Shown: one piece after another, positions 51,589 to 59,764 of the stretch
Position numbering within the stretch: the first letter of the stretch is position 1
How the letters are laid out: each line of letters opens with the position of its first letter
NCBI RefSeq assembly: GCF_013280495.1
Contig: NZ_JABSSX010000010.1
Span: 1-64,000, forward strand
Length of the DNA: 64,000 bases
DNA from: Brevibacterium permense
GTDB lineage: Bacteria > Actinomycetota > Actinomycetes > Actinomycetales > Brevibacteriaceae
Direction of reading: 5' to 3'
Program-made: the position numbers and the translations under genes
Notes under the pieces: generated by a model
The model's database searches: none
What the model was told of the DNA's origin: nothing
Seen by the model: only the letters and a program-made list of their open reading frames with translations

Positions 51589-52506
51589 TCAATTCTTCTT
51601 CACTTCGGACGGCAGGATCTTGTACGGGTTCTCACTCAGCGCGCCGGTGACTCCGGCGTCTGCGAGCTTCTCGAGCTGCTTCTCGTCCTTGACGTCGGTG
51701 GCCCAGACGGCCAGGTCCACTCCGGTCCATTTCTCGGCGACATCGGCCTCGACGGCCAGGGCCGTGTATCCGCTGCCGGAAAGCGACTCGTTCCTGGTCG
51801 CCGTCACGTCCCCGGTGAACATGGCTCCGACGCCGGCATCGGCGGCGGCACGAGCCACCTCGGAGTCATCGGTGCGCACGAGCGTCGAATCCTCGAGCCC
51901 CGCCTCGGTGATGGTCTTCAACGCCGGGGTGGCCACCTCGGTGGAGTCGATGGCGGGCATGAACACGGTGTCTCCGCCGAACTCGTCGACGATCTGGTCC
52001 CAAGTGATGGGATCGCCGGGACTCGTGTTCTTGCGGGCCGGTTTGATGGTCTGGTCGAGGAATTCGTCGGCGTCGAGTTCGTCGAGGCCTTTCTTCAGGC
52101 CCATGTCCTCGGCTGCGGTCTCCGGGTTCGCGGCCACGATCGTGCCGTCGCCCAGAGCCGTAAGTGTGGGCGCGGGCAGGTAGCCGAACTTCACGTTCTC
52201 GGTGAAGGCGAGCTTCGAGTTCGCCGGGTACACCGAGGATCCGCCGTCGAGGGCACCCACGGCCGGTGGGTTGAGCGAATCGACCGTCAGCTGGTCGTCG
52301 GAACCGAAGATGTTCATCGCGAACACACCCGCGACGAGGAGGACGACGATGGCGCCGGCCCACAGGGGTGCATTGAATTTCTTCGGCTCGGGACGGTCGG
52401 GCACGGGAATCCGCTCGCGGGATTCGGGATCGACGCTCGGCAGCGGATCAGTGGTGCCGCGACCGTAGCGGTCCCGGTGGGCCCGGCCCGGCTTCTTCTT
52501 GCTCAT
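51589..52506 (-). CDS. Membrane-anchored GDPD-like protein lacking catalytic residues
   Basis: A 305-residue protein. A basic cytoplasmic N-terminus (~45 residues) and one TM at ~48-66 (WAGAIVVLLVAGVFAMNIF) precede an extracellular domain. The domain aligns by eye with glycerophosphodiester phosphodiesterases: LGDGTIVAANPETAAEDMG falls where the catalytic D-G-x-x-V-x-x-H-D is expected, and PITWDQIVDEFGG and GVTGALSENP are family-like. His and Asp/Glu ligands are replaced, so enzymatic activity is unlikely. It overlaps the glycosyltransferase gene by 4 nt. Confidence 0.65.
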   Translation of the reverse strand: MSKKKPGRAHRDRYGRGTTDPLPSVDPESRERIPVPDRPEPKKFNAPLWAGAIVVLLVAGVFAMNIFGSDDQLTVDSLNPPAVGALDGGSSVYPANSKLAFTENVKFGYLPAPTLTALGDGTIVAANPETAAEDMGLKKGLDELDADEFLDQTIKPARKNTSPGDPITWDQIVDEFGGDTVFMPAIDSTEVATPALKTITEAGLEDSTLVRTDDSEVARAAADAGVGAMFTGDVTATRNESLSGSGYTALAVEADVAEKWTGVDLAVWATDVKDEKQLEKLADAGVTGALSENPYKILPSEVKKN

Positions 52507-53582
52507 CGACTGCCATCCTTCGTCGTTCCGGCTCCGGTGACGAGTCCCCGGAGGAACCCGGCACCCCAGCACAGGTGCATGGTCGGCAGGACGATGCCGA
52601 ACCAGAAGCGCTCGCGTCGACCGCAGTCCTTCGCCGCCGAGGCGGTTGCCAGGATTCCGGCGATGTAGCCGAAGCTGGGGACGTGGATGAGGGCGGTGAA
52701 GCGGCGGAGGCACTTCGGCCACCGCTTCGTCGATCCTGACAGTTGGAGCAGCGTCTCGATCACGGCCGCGCTCATGCCGAGCACGAGCAGCGGCGGGGCG
52801 AAGTAGCGGATGGAGTTCTGCGATCCGTAGCGGCGGATGAGTTCGGCCCGCCAGATTCCGGTGGCCCAGAACTGCTGCGCGATCTTCGACCAGGTGCCGC
52901 GCGGCCAGTATGTGACTTCCATGTCGGGGTTGAACCAGATACGGCCGCCGGCGGAGCGGATGCGCAGGTTGAGTTCCCAGTCCTGACCGCGTTTGATGCC
53001 TTCGTCGAATCCGCCGAGGTGGTCGAACACTTCCCGACGGTAGACGCCGAGGTAGGCCGATTCGGCTTCCTGCGCCTCGTCGCCGGAGTGGTAGGCGGGA
53101 CCGCCGAGGCCGACCGGGGACATGTATGCCCGCGCCACGGCTTTCTGGAAGGAGGTCTTGCCGCGGGCGAGCATGAGTCCGCCGCAGTTCGCGGCCTTCG
53201 TCTCACGCAGAGTGTCGATGGCCTGTCTGGTGTAGTCGGGCCTGAGTCCGGAGTGCGCGTCGACGCGGATGATCACCGGGTGTCGGGTCGCGGCGATGGC
53301 GAGGTTGAGCCCGATCGGGGTCGCGGCCTGCGGATTGTCGACCGTCTGGATCCGCGGATCACGCGCAGCCATCGACTCGATGATGGCGTTCGTGTCGTCA
53401 GTCGAGGGGCCGAGGGCGAGGACGACTTCTTTGTCCCCGTCATACTCCTGACCGAGGATCGTGGTGATCGCCTGCTCGATGTGTTCGGCCTCGTTGAGCA
53501 CCGGCATGATGAAGGAGACACCGGGCTTCTCGTTCAGCGGCGGAAGGCCCTCCGGGGTCAGGATCTCAAGTACTTTCGACAC
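52503..53582 (-). CDS. Glycosyltransferase family 2
   Basis: A 359-residue GT-A glycosyltransferase. PGVSFIMPVLNEAEHIEQAI (nucleotide-binding start), LALGPSTDDTNAIIE, VIIRVDAHSGLRPDYT (DxD-like Asp-Ala-His), GVYRREVFDHLGGFDEGIKRGQDWELNLRI (acceptor/ED motif) and two or three C-terminal hydrophobic stretches follow. It resembles SuccinoGlycan/ExoA-like enzymes. The start GTG 53582 is tentative; the upstream in-frame part is Arg/Pro-rich and doubtful. It is coupled by ATGA to the GDPD-like gene. Confidence 0.85.
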   Translation of the reverse strand: MSKVLEILTPEGLPPLNEKPGVSFIMPVLNEAEHIEQAITTILGQEYDGDKEVVLALGPSTDDTNAIIESMAARDPRIQTVDNPQAATPIGLNLAIAATRHPVIIRVDAHSGLRPDYTRQAIDTLRETKAANCGGLMLARGKTSFQKAVARAYMSPVGLGGPAYHSGDEAQEAESAYLGVYRREVFDHLGGFDEGIKRGQDWELNLRIRSAGGRIWFNPDMEVTYWPRGTWSKIAQQFWATGIWRAELIRRYGSQNSIRYFAPPLLVLGMSAAVIETLLQLSGSTKRWPKCLRRFTALIHVPSFGYIAGILATASAAKDCGRRERFWFGIVLPTMHLCWGAGFLRGLVTGAGTTKDGSR

Positions 53583-53699
53583 GCCCTCAATCTTCCCATA
53601 CCCGCGCGCACCCGGTCTTGAGGGGGCATACAGGTGGAGCCCGGCACGCGCCGGACGCCCCGTCGGCACCAGACGCCTCATCGGCGCCGGAGCCCGGCT

Positions 53700-54854
53700 T
53701 CACAGGCCCCGAGCGATGAGCTCCTTCATGATCTCGTTCGTACCGCCGTAGATCTTCTGCACCCGGGCATCGGCGTAGAGGCGAGCAATCGGGTATTCGA
53801 CCATGTACCCGTAGCCGCCGAAGACCTGCAGGCAGCGGTCGACGACCCGGTTCTGAGCGTCCGTGGCCCAGTACTTGCCTGCGGAGGCCTGTTCGGTCGT
53901 CAGCGTTCCCTCGATGTGCTCACTGGTGAGATGGTCGATGAAGGTACGGACGGACAACGCCTCGGTGGCACATTCGGCGAGGACGAATTTCGTGTTCTGG
54001 AAACCGAGGATGGGCCGGCCGAAAGCCTCCCGCTCCTTCGCGTAGGCGATGGTCGCGCGGACGGCGAATTCCGCGGTCGCGGCACCGCCGACGGCGATGG
54101 CCAGCCGTTCCTGAGGCAGCTGCTGCATGAGCTGGATGAATCCGCGGCCTTCGGCTCCGCCGAGGACGTTCTCGGCCGGGACGCGCATGTCCTCGAAGAA
54201 CAGCTCCCGCGTGTCCTGCCCGTGCAGTCCGACCTTCTCCAGCACACGTCCGCGCGAGAACCCCGCCAGATCATTCACCTCGGCCACGATGAGCGAGACA
54301 CCCTTCGCGCCGGGCTCGTCGCTGGTGCGGGCCACGATGATGACGAGGTCGGCATGGGACCCGTTGGTGATGAACGTCTTGGCTCCGTTGATGACATATT
54401 CGTCGCCGTCACGCACCGCCCGGGTCGTGATGTTCTGCAGGTCCGATCCGGTGCCCGGTTCGGTCATGGCGATCGCCGACACGAGCTCGCCGGTGGCCAT
54501 GCGGGGCAGCCACCTGCGCTTCTGCTCTTCGGTGCCGAAGGCGTTGATGTAGTGGGCGTTGATCGTCGAGTGGACGCTGTTGCCCCAGGAGGTGTCGCCG
54601 ACGAACCCCTGTTCCTGCAGGAGCACCGCCTCGTGGGCGAAGGTGCCGCCACCGCCGCCGTACTCTTCGGGGATCGAGATGCACAGCAGACCGGCGTCGC
54701 CGGCCCGGGTCCACGTGTCACGATCGACCTGTTTCTGCTCGGCGAAGCGGGCTTCGTGAGGCACGACCTCCTTGGCGAAGAATCCGCGTGCCAGATCGCG
54801 CAGGTCATCCGTCTCCTGGGTCTCCCAGGCGCCGCGGTATCCGTCGAGAATCAT
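53700..54854 (-). CDS. Acyl-CoA dehydrogenase
   Basis: A 384-residue FAD-dependent acyl-CoA dehydrogenase of medium/branched type. IPEEYGGGGGTFAHEAVLLQE, AIAMTEPGTGSDLQNITTRA (FAD/substrate loop), FITNGSHADLVIIVARTS and C-terminal RVQKIYGGTNEIMKELIARGL are present. The catalytic Glu is in GGTNEIMKE. AGGAGACATCACA precedes the ATG. It is on the same strand as the CaiB-type CoA transferase, 156 bp downstream, in what looks like a small acyl-CoA degradation operon controlled by the divergent TetR. Confidence 0.92.
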   Translation of the reverse strand: MILDGYRGAWETQETDDLRDLARGFFAKEVVPHEARFAEQKQVDRDTWTRAGDAGLLCISIPEEYGGGGGTFAHEAVLLQEQGFVGDTSWGNSVHSTINAHYINAFGTEEQKRRWLPRMATGELVSAIAMTEPGTGSDLQNITTRAVRDGDEYVINGAKTFITNGSHADLVIIVARTSDEPGAKGVSLIVAEVNDLAGFSRGRVLEKVGLHGQDTRELFFEDMRVPAENVLGGAEGRGFIQLMQQLPQERLAIAVGGAATAEFAVRATIAYAKEREAFGRPILGFQNTKFVLAECATEALSVRTFIDHLTSEHIEGTLTTEQASAGKYWATDAQNRVVDRCLQVFGGYGYMVEYPIARLYADARVQKIYGGTNEIMKELIARGL

Positions 54855-55010
54855 TGTGATGTCTCCTGAATCTGCTCGTCGTGTTGGTTTCGAAGGGCCG
54901 TGCCGGCCCCAGAGAGGTCAGTGGTGGGAGGTGCTGATGAGGGGGATGCGGGGTGCTGGTGCGGTGATGCGCTCCGGGTGGTCATGTGGGGGTATTCGTG
55001 TGCGCGATGT

Positions 55011-55883
55011 TCAGCCGAGAGCGACTCGCTCAATGGGCAGATCATGCTCGGCTGCGAAGTCGATCCAGTACGCCGTCGGCTCGGCGGCAAAGGCCTTCTC
55101 GAGTTCCTCGTGTTCGGACCCGACGAGGGAGGCCAGCGCCTTCGCGAAATGAGGCTCGAGGCAGGCGACGGCAATATGACCGTCAGCCGTCGAGTAGGTC
55201 CGATAGAAAGGCGTTCCCCCGCCGAGGGGACCTCCCGGTGTGCTCATTTTGTGCCGTGCCGGTCCCGCCGCCCATTCGGCCGCCTGGTCGAGGACGACGC
55301 GACGGACGATTCCGCCGCTGTGCTGACCGTTCGCGTCCTGATCACCGGCACCCTGGGCAGCAGTGCGTCGGGTCTCGAGTTCGTGCAGCCCTGCCAGAGC
55401 CTGGAGTGCCGCGTGCTCGCCGCCGAGGACATCGGCGACGGGCACTGTGGGCATGGTTCCGGGGAGGAGGGTGGAGTGCGCTGCCTGATAGGTGAGGTCG
55501 TGGCCGGGGACGTCGGCGCGGTCGCCGGCAAAGCCGACGATCTCGACGTGGACCAATCCGTGTTCGTCGACGAGCTCCGGCAGGCCGAGAGCGGCGGCTG
55601 CGCGGGGACGCATTGAGGTGAGCAGCAGGTCGGCCCCGGCCAAGAGCATCCGGAGCTGATCGATTCCCTCATCATCTTTGAGGTCGATGGTGCGGATCTC
55701 CTGGCCGGCGGTGAGCTCCTGGTAGTAGGCGGGGAACATCAGGTTGAGGGGATCGCCGATGGGCGGTTCGACCTTGATGACCCGGGCACCGAGAGCATGC
55801 AGGCGGGCTGCCGCCAGCGGTCCCGGCAGATTGACGGCAAGAGAGATCACCGTGACTCCGCTGAGCGGTTGAGAGGCGGTCAT
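55011..55883 (-). CDS. CaiB/BaiF-family CoA transferase or acyl-CoA racemase
   Basis: A 290-residue class III CoA transferase. LSGVTVISLAVNLPGPLAAARL with GARVIKVEPPIGDPL is the N-terminal fold, and VEIVGFAGDRADVPGHDLTYQAAHS carries the catalytic His-Asp region seen in alpha-methylacyl-CoA racemases. TPFYRTYSTADGHIAVACLEPHFA closes it. At 290 residues it is shorter than the usual 360-400, lacking part of the C-terminal region. ATG 55883 has GGGGGAT upstream. It probably acts on the same acyl-CoA as the acyl-CoA dehydrogenase downstream. Confidence 0.82.
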   Translation of the reverse strand: MTASQPLSGVTVISLAVNLPGPLAAARLHALGARVIKVEPPIGDPLNLMFPAYYQELTAGQEIRTIDLKDDEGIDQLRMLLAGADLLLTSMRPRAAAALGLPELVDEHGLVHVEIVGFAGDRADVPGHDLTYQAAHSTLLPGTMPTVPVADVLGGEHAALQALAGLHELETRRTAAQGAGDQDANGQHSGGIVRRVVLDQAAEWAAGPARHKMSTPGGPLGGGTPFYRTYSTADGHIAVACLEPHFAKALASLVGSEHEELEKAFAAEPTAYWIDFAAEHDLPIERVALG

Positions 55884-55936
55884 TCGCGGATCCCCCGGGT
55901 CGAGTCGAATCAACTTTCCTGAATGAATGTATAGGA

Positions 55937-55956
55937 TATTGAAAGAACGTTCAATA
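55937..55956. promoter_or_regulatory. Operator of the CaiB/acyl-CoA dehydrogenase operon
   Basis: Inverted repeat TATTGAA (55937-55943) and TTCAATA (55950-55956), with the 8-bp palindrome GAACGTTC overlapping its centre. It lies between the CaiB-type gene and the divergent TetR gene. Confidence 0.65.
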
Positions 55957-56074
55957 CTATGACGAGAAGTTTCCGGTTTCCAGGTGCGAACACCGACACG
56001 AGCACGAGCATCGGCAGCAGAAAGGGCAACAGCATCGGTCTGAGAGAATGGCAGCGGACGACAGAGGTGAGGAC

Positions 56075-56713
56075 ATGGATATGCCGATGAATGCGGAGCG
56101 CAAGAGCAGGAACGCCGACGCCGGCGAGTCCTCGGCGATAGATCTCACGAGCCGCGCCCGGATTCGCAATGCCGGTCTCCATCAGTTCGCCACGACCGGA
56201 TTCGCCGGCACTCCCCTGCGCGCGATCGCCTCCGAGGCGGGAGTGGCCATCGGCCTGATCTCACACCACTTCGGCTCGAAGGACGGACTGCGGGCTGCTG
56301 TCGAGAGTTGGATCGTCGACCAATTCGCCGCAGCGATCACCGAAGCCGATGCCGCAGCTCCGGACTCCGTCGCGGATACCGCCGGGCGCGATGCCGCGGT
56401 GGCTCAGATGCTCAAGGCGAACCCGCTCATAGTCGGCTACCTGCGCCGCGAACTCCTCGAAGGCTCTGCCGGTCGCACTCTCATCGCACGCCTGGCCAGG
56501 CTCTCACTGCAGAGCGTGGATTCCATGCGCTCGGGAGGCGTCGCCTCGACGGACAGGAGTCGCGTCGATCAGGTCGTCACAGTCATGATCCGGCAGCTGG
56601 GCAAGCTGTTCCTCCAGCCGCTCGTCGATCAGGTCGTCGACTCGTTTTCCGCTGATGAACGCCCGGCTGCCAAGCCGGAGCTGACGATCACCGTGCGCAC
56701 ACCGCAGAATTGA
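56075..56713 (+). CDS. TetR-family regulator
   Basis: A 212-residue TetR. The helix-turn-helix covers residues ~20-68 (ARIRNAGLHQFATTGFAGTPLRAIASEAGVAIGLISHHFGSK), followed by an all-helical domain. The start at 56075 is chosen for its GAGGTGAGG; an upstream ATG at 56048 lacks one. It is divergent from the CaiB-type gene across the inverted repeat at 55937-55956. It probably represses the acyl-CoA operon and responds to an acyl-CoA. Confidence 0.88.
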   Translation: MDMPMNAERKSRNADAGESSAIDLTSRARIRNAGLHQFATTGFAGTPLRAIASEAGVAIGLISHHFGSKDGLRAAVESWIVDQFAAAITEADAAAPDSVADTAGRDAAVAQMLKANPLIVGYLRRELLEGSAGRTLIARLARLSLQSVDSMRSGGVASTDRSRVDQVVTVMIRQLGKLFLQPLVDQVVDSFSADERPAAKPELTITVRTPQN

Positions 56714-56943
56714 TCCAGCTCAACTGCACCCGCCCTCACCTGCGCGGATATCACGCCGTCTGCCCTCCGGGTGGTAAGGAGGGAGCATGGACGCTCCGGG
56801 ACACTCCGACCTTCCAGCACGCCTTCGCGGCAGCTCTGGCCGGATCCCACATCGTCGCCCTCGACGGAACACGGCGTGAACGACCCGACGGACCGAGCCT
56901 GGCCAGACGGTCGAGGGCTGCGAGCTCCCTGCGGGCGAGGCCC
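56714..56943. other. Intergenic region with an orphan ribosome binding site
   Basis: A strong AAGGAGGG (56776-56783) precedes ATG 56787, but the frame stops after 30 codons at 56879 and is Arg/Pro-rich. Another frame of the same stretch reads PTFQHAFAAALAGSHIVALDG, which looks protein-like. It may be the start of a decayed gene. An imperfect hairpin (GAGGGC with GCCCTC, near 56913-56943) may terminate nagB. Confidence 0.3.
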
Positions 56944-57726
56944 TCAGAGACTCTGCCACTCCGGCTTGTTCTCGTACGCGTGGCGGTAGTAGTCGCCGAG
57001 CTGCAGCCTCGACGCCGCCGCATCATCGAGCATGACCGTGACATGCGGGTGCATCTGGAGCACGGTCGCCGGCCACATCGCGGAGATCGGCCCTTCGACC
57101 ATCTGATGCACTGCCTCGGCCTTGTTGCCTCCGGTCGCGACGAGCACGAGATGCTTCGCTTCCATGATCGTGCCCAACCCTTGGGTCAGGCACAGTTTCG
57201 GCACCTGTTCGACGTCGCCGTCGAAGAACCGCGCATTGTCGAGCCGCGTCTGATGCGTCAGGGATTTCACCCGTGTCCGCGAGGCCAGGGATGATCCGGG
57301 TTCGTTGAACGCGATATGCCCGTCGCTGCCGATCCCGAGGATCTGCAGGTCGATCCCGCCCGCCTCGGCGATCTTTCGCTCATAGTCCGCCGAGGCGGCC
57401 GCCAGGTCATCGGCGGATCCATCGGGACCGTGGACGGCCCCCTCGGCGAAATTGACGCGAGTGGCGATCTCAGCGTCGATGACGTTGCGATAGCGCTGCG
57501 GATGGTCGTCGGCGATACCGACGTATTCGTCGAGCATGAACGCCTGCGCGTGGGCGAAGGACAGTCCTTCGTTCTTGTGGCGGGTGGTCAGCTCATCGTA
57601 GATGCGCAGCGGGCTCGACCCGGTGGCCAGGCCGAGGACGGGTGAGGCTTCGGTGCGCAGCAACCGCTCGATCGCGTCGGCGGCGAGCTCCGCCAGCGTG
57701 TATTCGTCGGCGATGACGACTTCCAT
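56944..57726 (-). CDS. nagB: Glucosamine-6-phosphate deaminase
   Basis: A 260-residue enzyme converting glucosamine-6-phosphate to fructose-6-phosphate and ammonia. VLGLATGSSPLRIYDEL (phosphate loop), AFMLDEYVGI (catalytic Asp), LQILGIGSDGHIAFNEPGSSLASRT (His and Glu) and VATGGNKAEAVHQMVEGP are present. GAAGGAGA precedes the ATG. A GntR-type regulator remnant lies 26 bp upstream on the same strand; nagA is not in the window. Confidence 0.95.
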   Translation of the reverse strand: MEVVIADEYTLAELAADAIERLLRTEASPVLGLATGSSPLRIYDELTTRHKNEGLSFAHAQAFMLDEYVGIADDHPQRYRNVIDAEIATRVNFAEGAVHGPDGSADDLAAASADYERKIAEAGGIDLQILGIGSDGHIAFNEPGSSLASRTRVKSLTHQTRLDNARFFDGDVEQVPKLCLTQGLGTIMEAKHLVLVATGGNKAEAVHQMVEGPISAMWPATVLQMHPHVTVMLDDAAASRLQLGDYYRHAYENKPEWQSL

Positions 57727-57751
57727 GTTGTCTCCTTCTGCGTTCAGTCAA

Positions 57752-58018
57752 TCATTTCTGTTCGAGGGCGCGCATGATCGGCTCATAGTGGATGGTGATC
57801 GCGGCGCGGAAAGCCTCGACACGCCGGATTCCGCCGCTTCGAGCATGAGCCCGTGAGCCTGCGCGGTCTGCTCCAGGCCGGAGGCCACTTGGCGGCCACG
57901 GCCACATTGAGTTTGGGCAGGACGGCAGTGTGCACTGACCATCGGAGAGAATGAGAGCCTTGATTCTGTCGGAGGTCGTCGCTTTCCGTCCGGTCTCTGT
58001 CGGATCCGCCATGATCAC
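57752..58018 (-). pseudogene. Remnant of a GntR/FCD-type regulator upstream of nagB
   Basis: The frame begins MADPTETGRKATTSDRIKALILSDGQ, like the N-terminus of a GntR regulator, and ends VEAFRAAITIHYEPIMRALEQK, like an FCD domain end. Between them the sequence shifts to another frame (SGLEQTAQAHGLMLEAAESG, which joins naturally to VEAF). The DNA-binding wing and most of the FCD domain are deleted. About 267 of an expected ~700 nt remain. It probably once controlled nagB. Confidence 0.65.
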
Positions 58019-58200
58019 CTGCCGGTGGTCGTTCCACGCTGAGCCTCCAGTCTACGTCTGACATCAGATGTATCGGTGATGAGCTACCCCTCGAGACGAG
58101 AACCAGCGGCCTTGTCATATACGCGGCAGTCGATGACTACTAGAGTGGTAGGCGTCAGCGGTCGTCGCACGGCCGACAACCACGACCCATTGGAGGAGTC
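58019..58200 (+). promoter_or_regulatory. Promoter region of the band-7 gene
   Basis: TTGTCA (58112-58117) and TAGAGT (58141-58146) resemble promoter hexamers but are 23 bp apart, so the pair is doubtful. The ribosome binding site TTGGAGGAG lies just before ATG 58201. Confidence 0.3.
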
Positions 58201-59442
58201 ATGAGTGGAGTGGCGGTCACCATCGCCGTTGTCATCATCATCCTCGTCGTCGCCGTCCTGCTGTTCGGGAAGCTGCGCACGAGCGTGTTCTTCACGGTGA
58301 AGACGCAGGAGAACGTCATCGTCGAACGATTCGGCAAGTTCAAGAAGGTCGCGCGGCCGGGACTGAACACGAAGGTGCCGTTCATCGAGACGACGAGCAG
58401 GCCGATCTCGCTGCGCGTCCAGCAGCTCGAGGTCAACATCGAGTCGAAGACGAAGGACAACGTCTTCGTCACGGTGCCGGTTGCGGTCCAGTACGTCGTC
58501 GAAGAGGACAACGTCGCCGATGCCTATTACCGTCTGGCGAATTCGGAGGAGCAGATCCGCTCCTATGTCTTCGACACCGTCCGTTCGGCACTGTCGGGAC
58601 TGACGCTCGACACCGCGTTCGAGTCGAAGGACGACATCGCCGAAAACGTCGAGCGCCGACTGTCGGAGTCGATGAAGCGCTACGGCTTCAAGATCGTGAG
58701 CACTCTGGTCACGGACATCACCCCTGATCCGCGCGTGCGGGATTCGATGAACTCGATCAACGCCGCGCAGCGTGACAAGGTCGCCGCGCAGTCGCTGGCC
58801 GAGGCCGACAAGATCAAGCGCGTCACTCAAGCGCAGGCCGAATCGGAGGCGATGCGCCTGCACGGTGAAGGCGTGGCCGCTCAGCGGAAGGCGATCGCCA
58901 ACGGCATCGCCGAACAGTACGCATTGCTCCAGGAGGTGGGCATCCACAAGACTGCCGAGCAGCTGCTGATGATGACCCAGTACTTCGACACGATGCAGAA
59001 CGTCGCGCAGGAGGGCCGGTCGAACGTGCTGTTCATGCCGTCGAACCCGGGCGGCCTGGGCGAGATGGGCCAGGAGATCCGCAACGCCCTGTTCGCTGCC
59101 AATGCCGCCGACGAAGGCTCGCATCTGCCCGCACCGCAGGGCCGCGACGATGCGGGCGGCGATTCCAGGAGCAGCTCCGGCAGCGGCGCCGACGGCACGA
59201 ACGTCCCGCCGCAGCCGACGACTCCCCCGGCAGATCGGTCCGGGCAGTATGTCGGCGGACAGGGCCAGGGCGGCTCCGGACAGGGCCAGCCGGGCCAGGG
59301 CCGCCCGGGGCAGGGCCAACCGGGGCAGGGGCAAGGTGAGCACGGTCAGCAGGGACACACGGATCCGCGCTCCGCGGCCCAGTCGGCCGTTCGCGCCGCC
59401 GCCGAGCAGTGGCGCAACCGCCGCGGCGGCAACCAGGGCTGA
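58201..59442 (+). CDS. SPFH/band-7 (stomatin-like) membrane protein
   Basis: A 413-residue SPFH protein. One N-terminal TM (residues 3-25) is followed by the band-7 domain (VKTQENVIVERFGKFKKVARPGLNTKVPFIE, then TKDNVFVTVPVAVQYVV), a helical SPFH coiled region rich in Ala, Glu and Gln (KVAAQSLAEADKIKRVTQAQAESEA), and a ~110-residue low-complexity tail rich in Gly, Gln and Pro with repeated GQGQPGQGRPGQGQ units. It probably scaffolds membrane microdomains. The stop codon lies in the first unit of a 14-bp tandem repeat. RBS GGAGGAG precedes ATG 58201. Confidence 0.92.
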   Translation: MSGVAVTIAVVIIILVVAVLLFGKLRTSVFFTVKTQENVIVERFGKFKKVARPGLNTKVPFIETTSRPISLRVQQLEVNIESKTKDNVFVTVPVAVQYVVEEDNVADAYYRLANSEEQIRSYVFDTVRSALSGLTLDTAFESKDDIAENVERRLSESMKRYGFKIVSTLVTDITPDPRVRDSMNSINAAQRDKVAAQSLAEADKIKRVTQAQAESEAMRLHGEGVAAQRKAIANGIAEQYALLQEVGIHKTAEQLLMMTQYFDTMQNVAQEGRSNVLFMPSNPGGLGEMGQEIRNALFAANAADEGSHLPAPQGRDDAGGDSRSSSGSGADGTNVPPQPTTPPADRSGQYVGGQGQGGSGQGQPGQGRPGQGQPGQGQGEHGQQGHTDPRSAAQSAVRAAAEQWRNRRGGNQG

Positions 59443-59511
59443 GCCGGCAGTGCTGAGCCGGCAGAGCTGAACCGGCCGGCAGCGCTGGGCCGGCAGAGTT
59501 GAGCCGGCAGA
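59438..59511 (+). repeat. Tandem repeat, five 14-bp units
   Basis: Units of consensus GCTGAGCCGGCAGA run from 59438 to 59511. Units 1, 2, 4 and 5 are 14 bp long and unit 3 has a 4-bp insertion. The band-7 stop codon (59440-59442) lies inside unit 1. Confidence 0.75.
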
Positions 59512-59532
59512 CACCGCTCAGCGCACACCGCC

Positions 59533-59568
59533 GAGGGGCGGGTGAAGAGAGATCTTCACCCGCCCCTC
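59533..59568. terminator. 36-bp terminator hairpin, copy 1
   Basis: Perfect 16-bp stem (GAGGGGCGGGTGAAGA with its complement) with loop GAGA. It follows the band-7 gene. It is the exact reverse complement of the hairpin at 60895-60930. Confidence 0.82.
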
Positions 59569-59590
59569 ATCCGTATGCGCACCCCCGGTG

Positions 59591-59665
59591 CGCCACCTGG
59601 GAACTCCTCCTCCTGCGGGGTCCTCCCCATAGGAACTCGCCGCCACCTGGGAACTCCTCCTCCTG
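59591..59665 (+). repeat. 25-bp perfect direct repeats with a 50-bp period
   Basis: The same 25 bases (starting CGCCACCTGGGAACTC and ending CTCCTCCTG) occur at 59591-59615 and 59641-59665. Partial GGGAACT copies continue toward 59707. No gene is seen here. Confidence 0.75.
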
Positions 59666-59729
59666 GGAATTCGACGCCGCCCGCGAACTGACTGACTCCT
59701 GGGAACTGGCCGCCTCCCGGAATTATTGG

Positions 59730-59754
59730 TTGTGCACAATTGAATTGTGTGCAA
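59730..59754. promoter_or_regulatory. OhrR operator
   Basis: A near-perfect inverted repeat, TTGTGCACAATT (59730-59741), G, AATTGTGTGCAA (59743-59754), 10 bp before the ohrR ATG. The core resembles known OhrR operators (ACAATT/AATTGT). OhrR would autoregulate here. Confidence 0.78.
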
Positions 59755-59764
59755 TCATTTTCGT

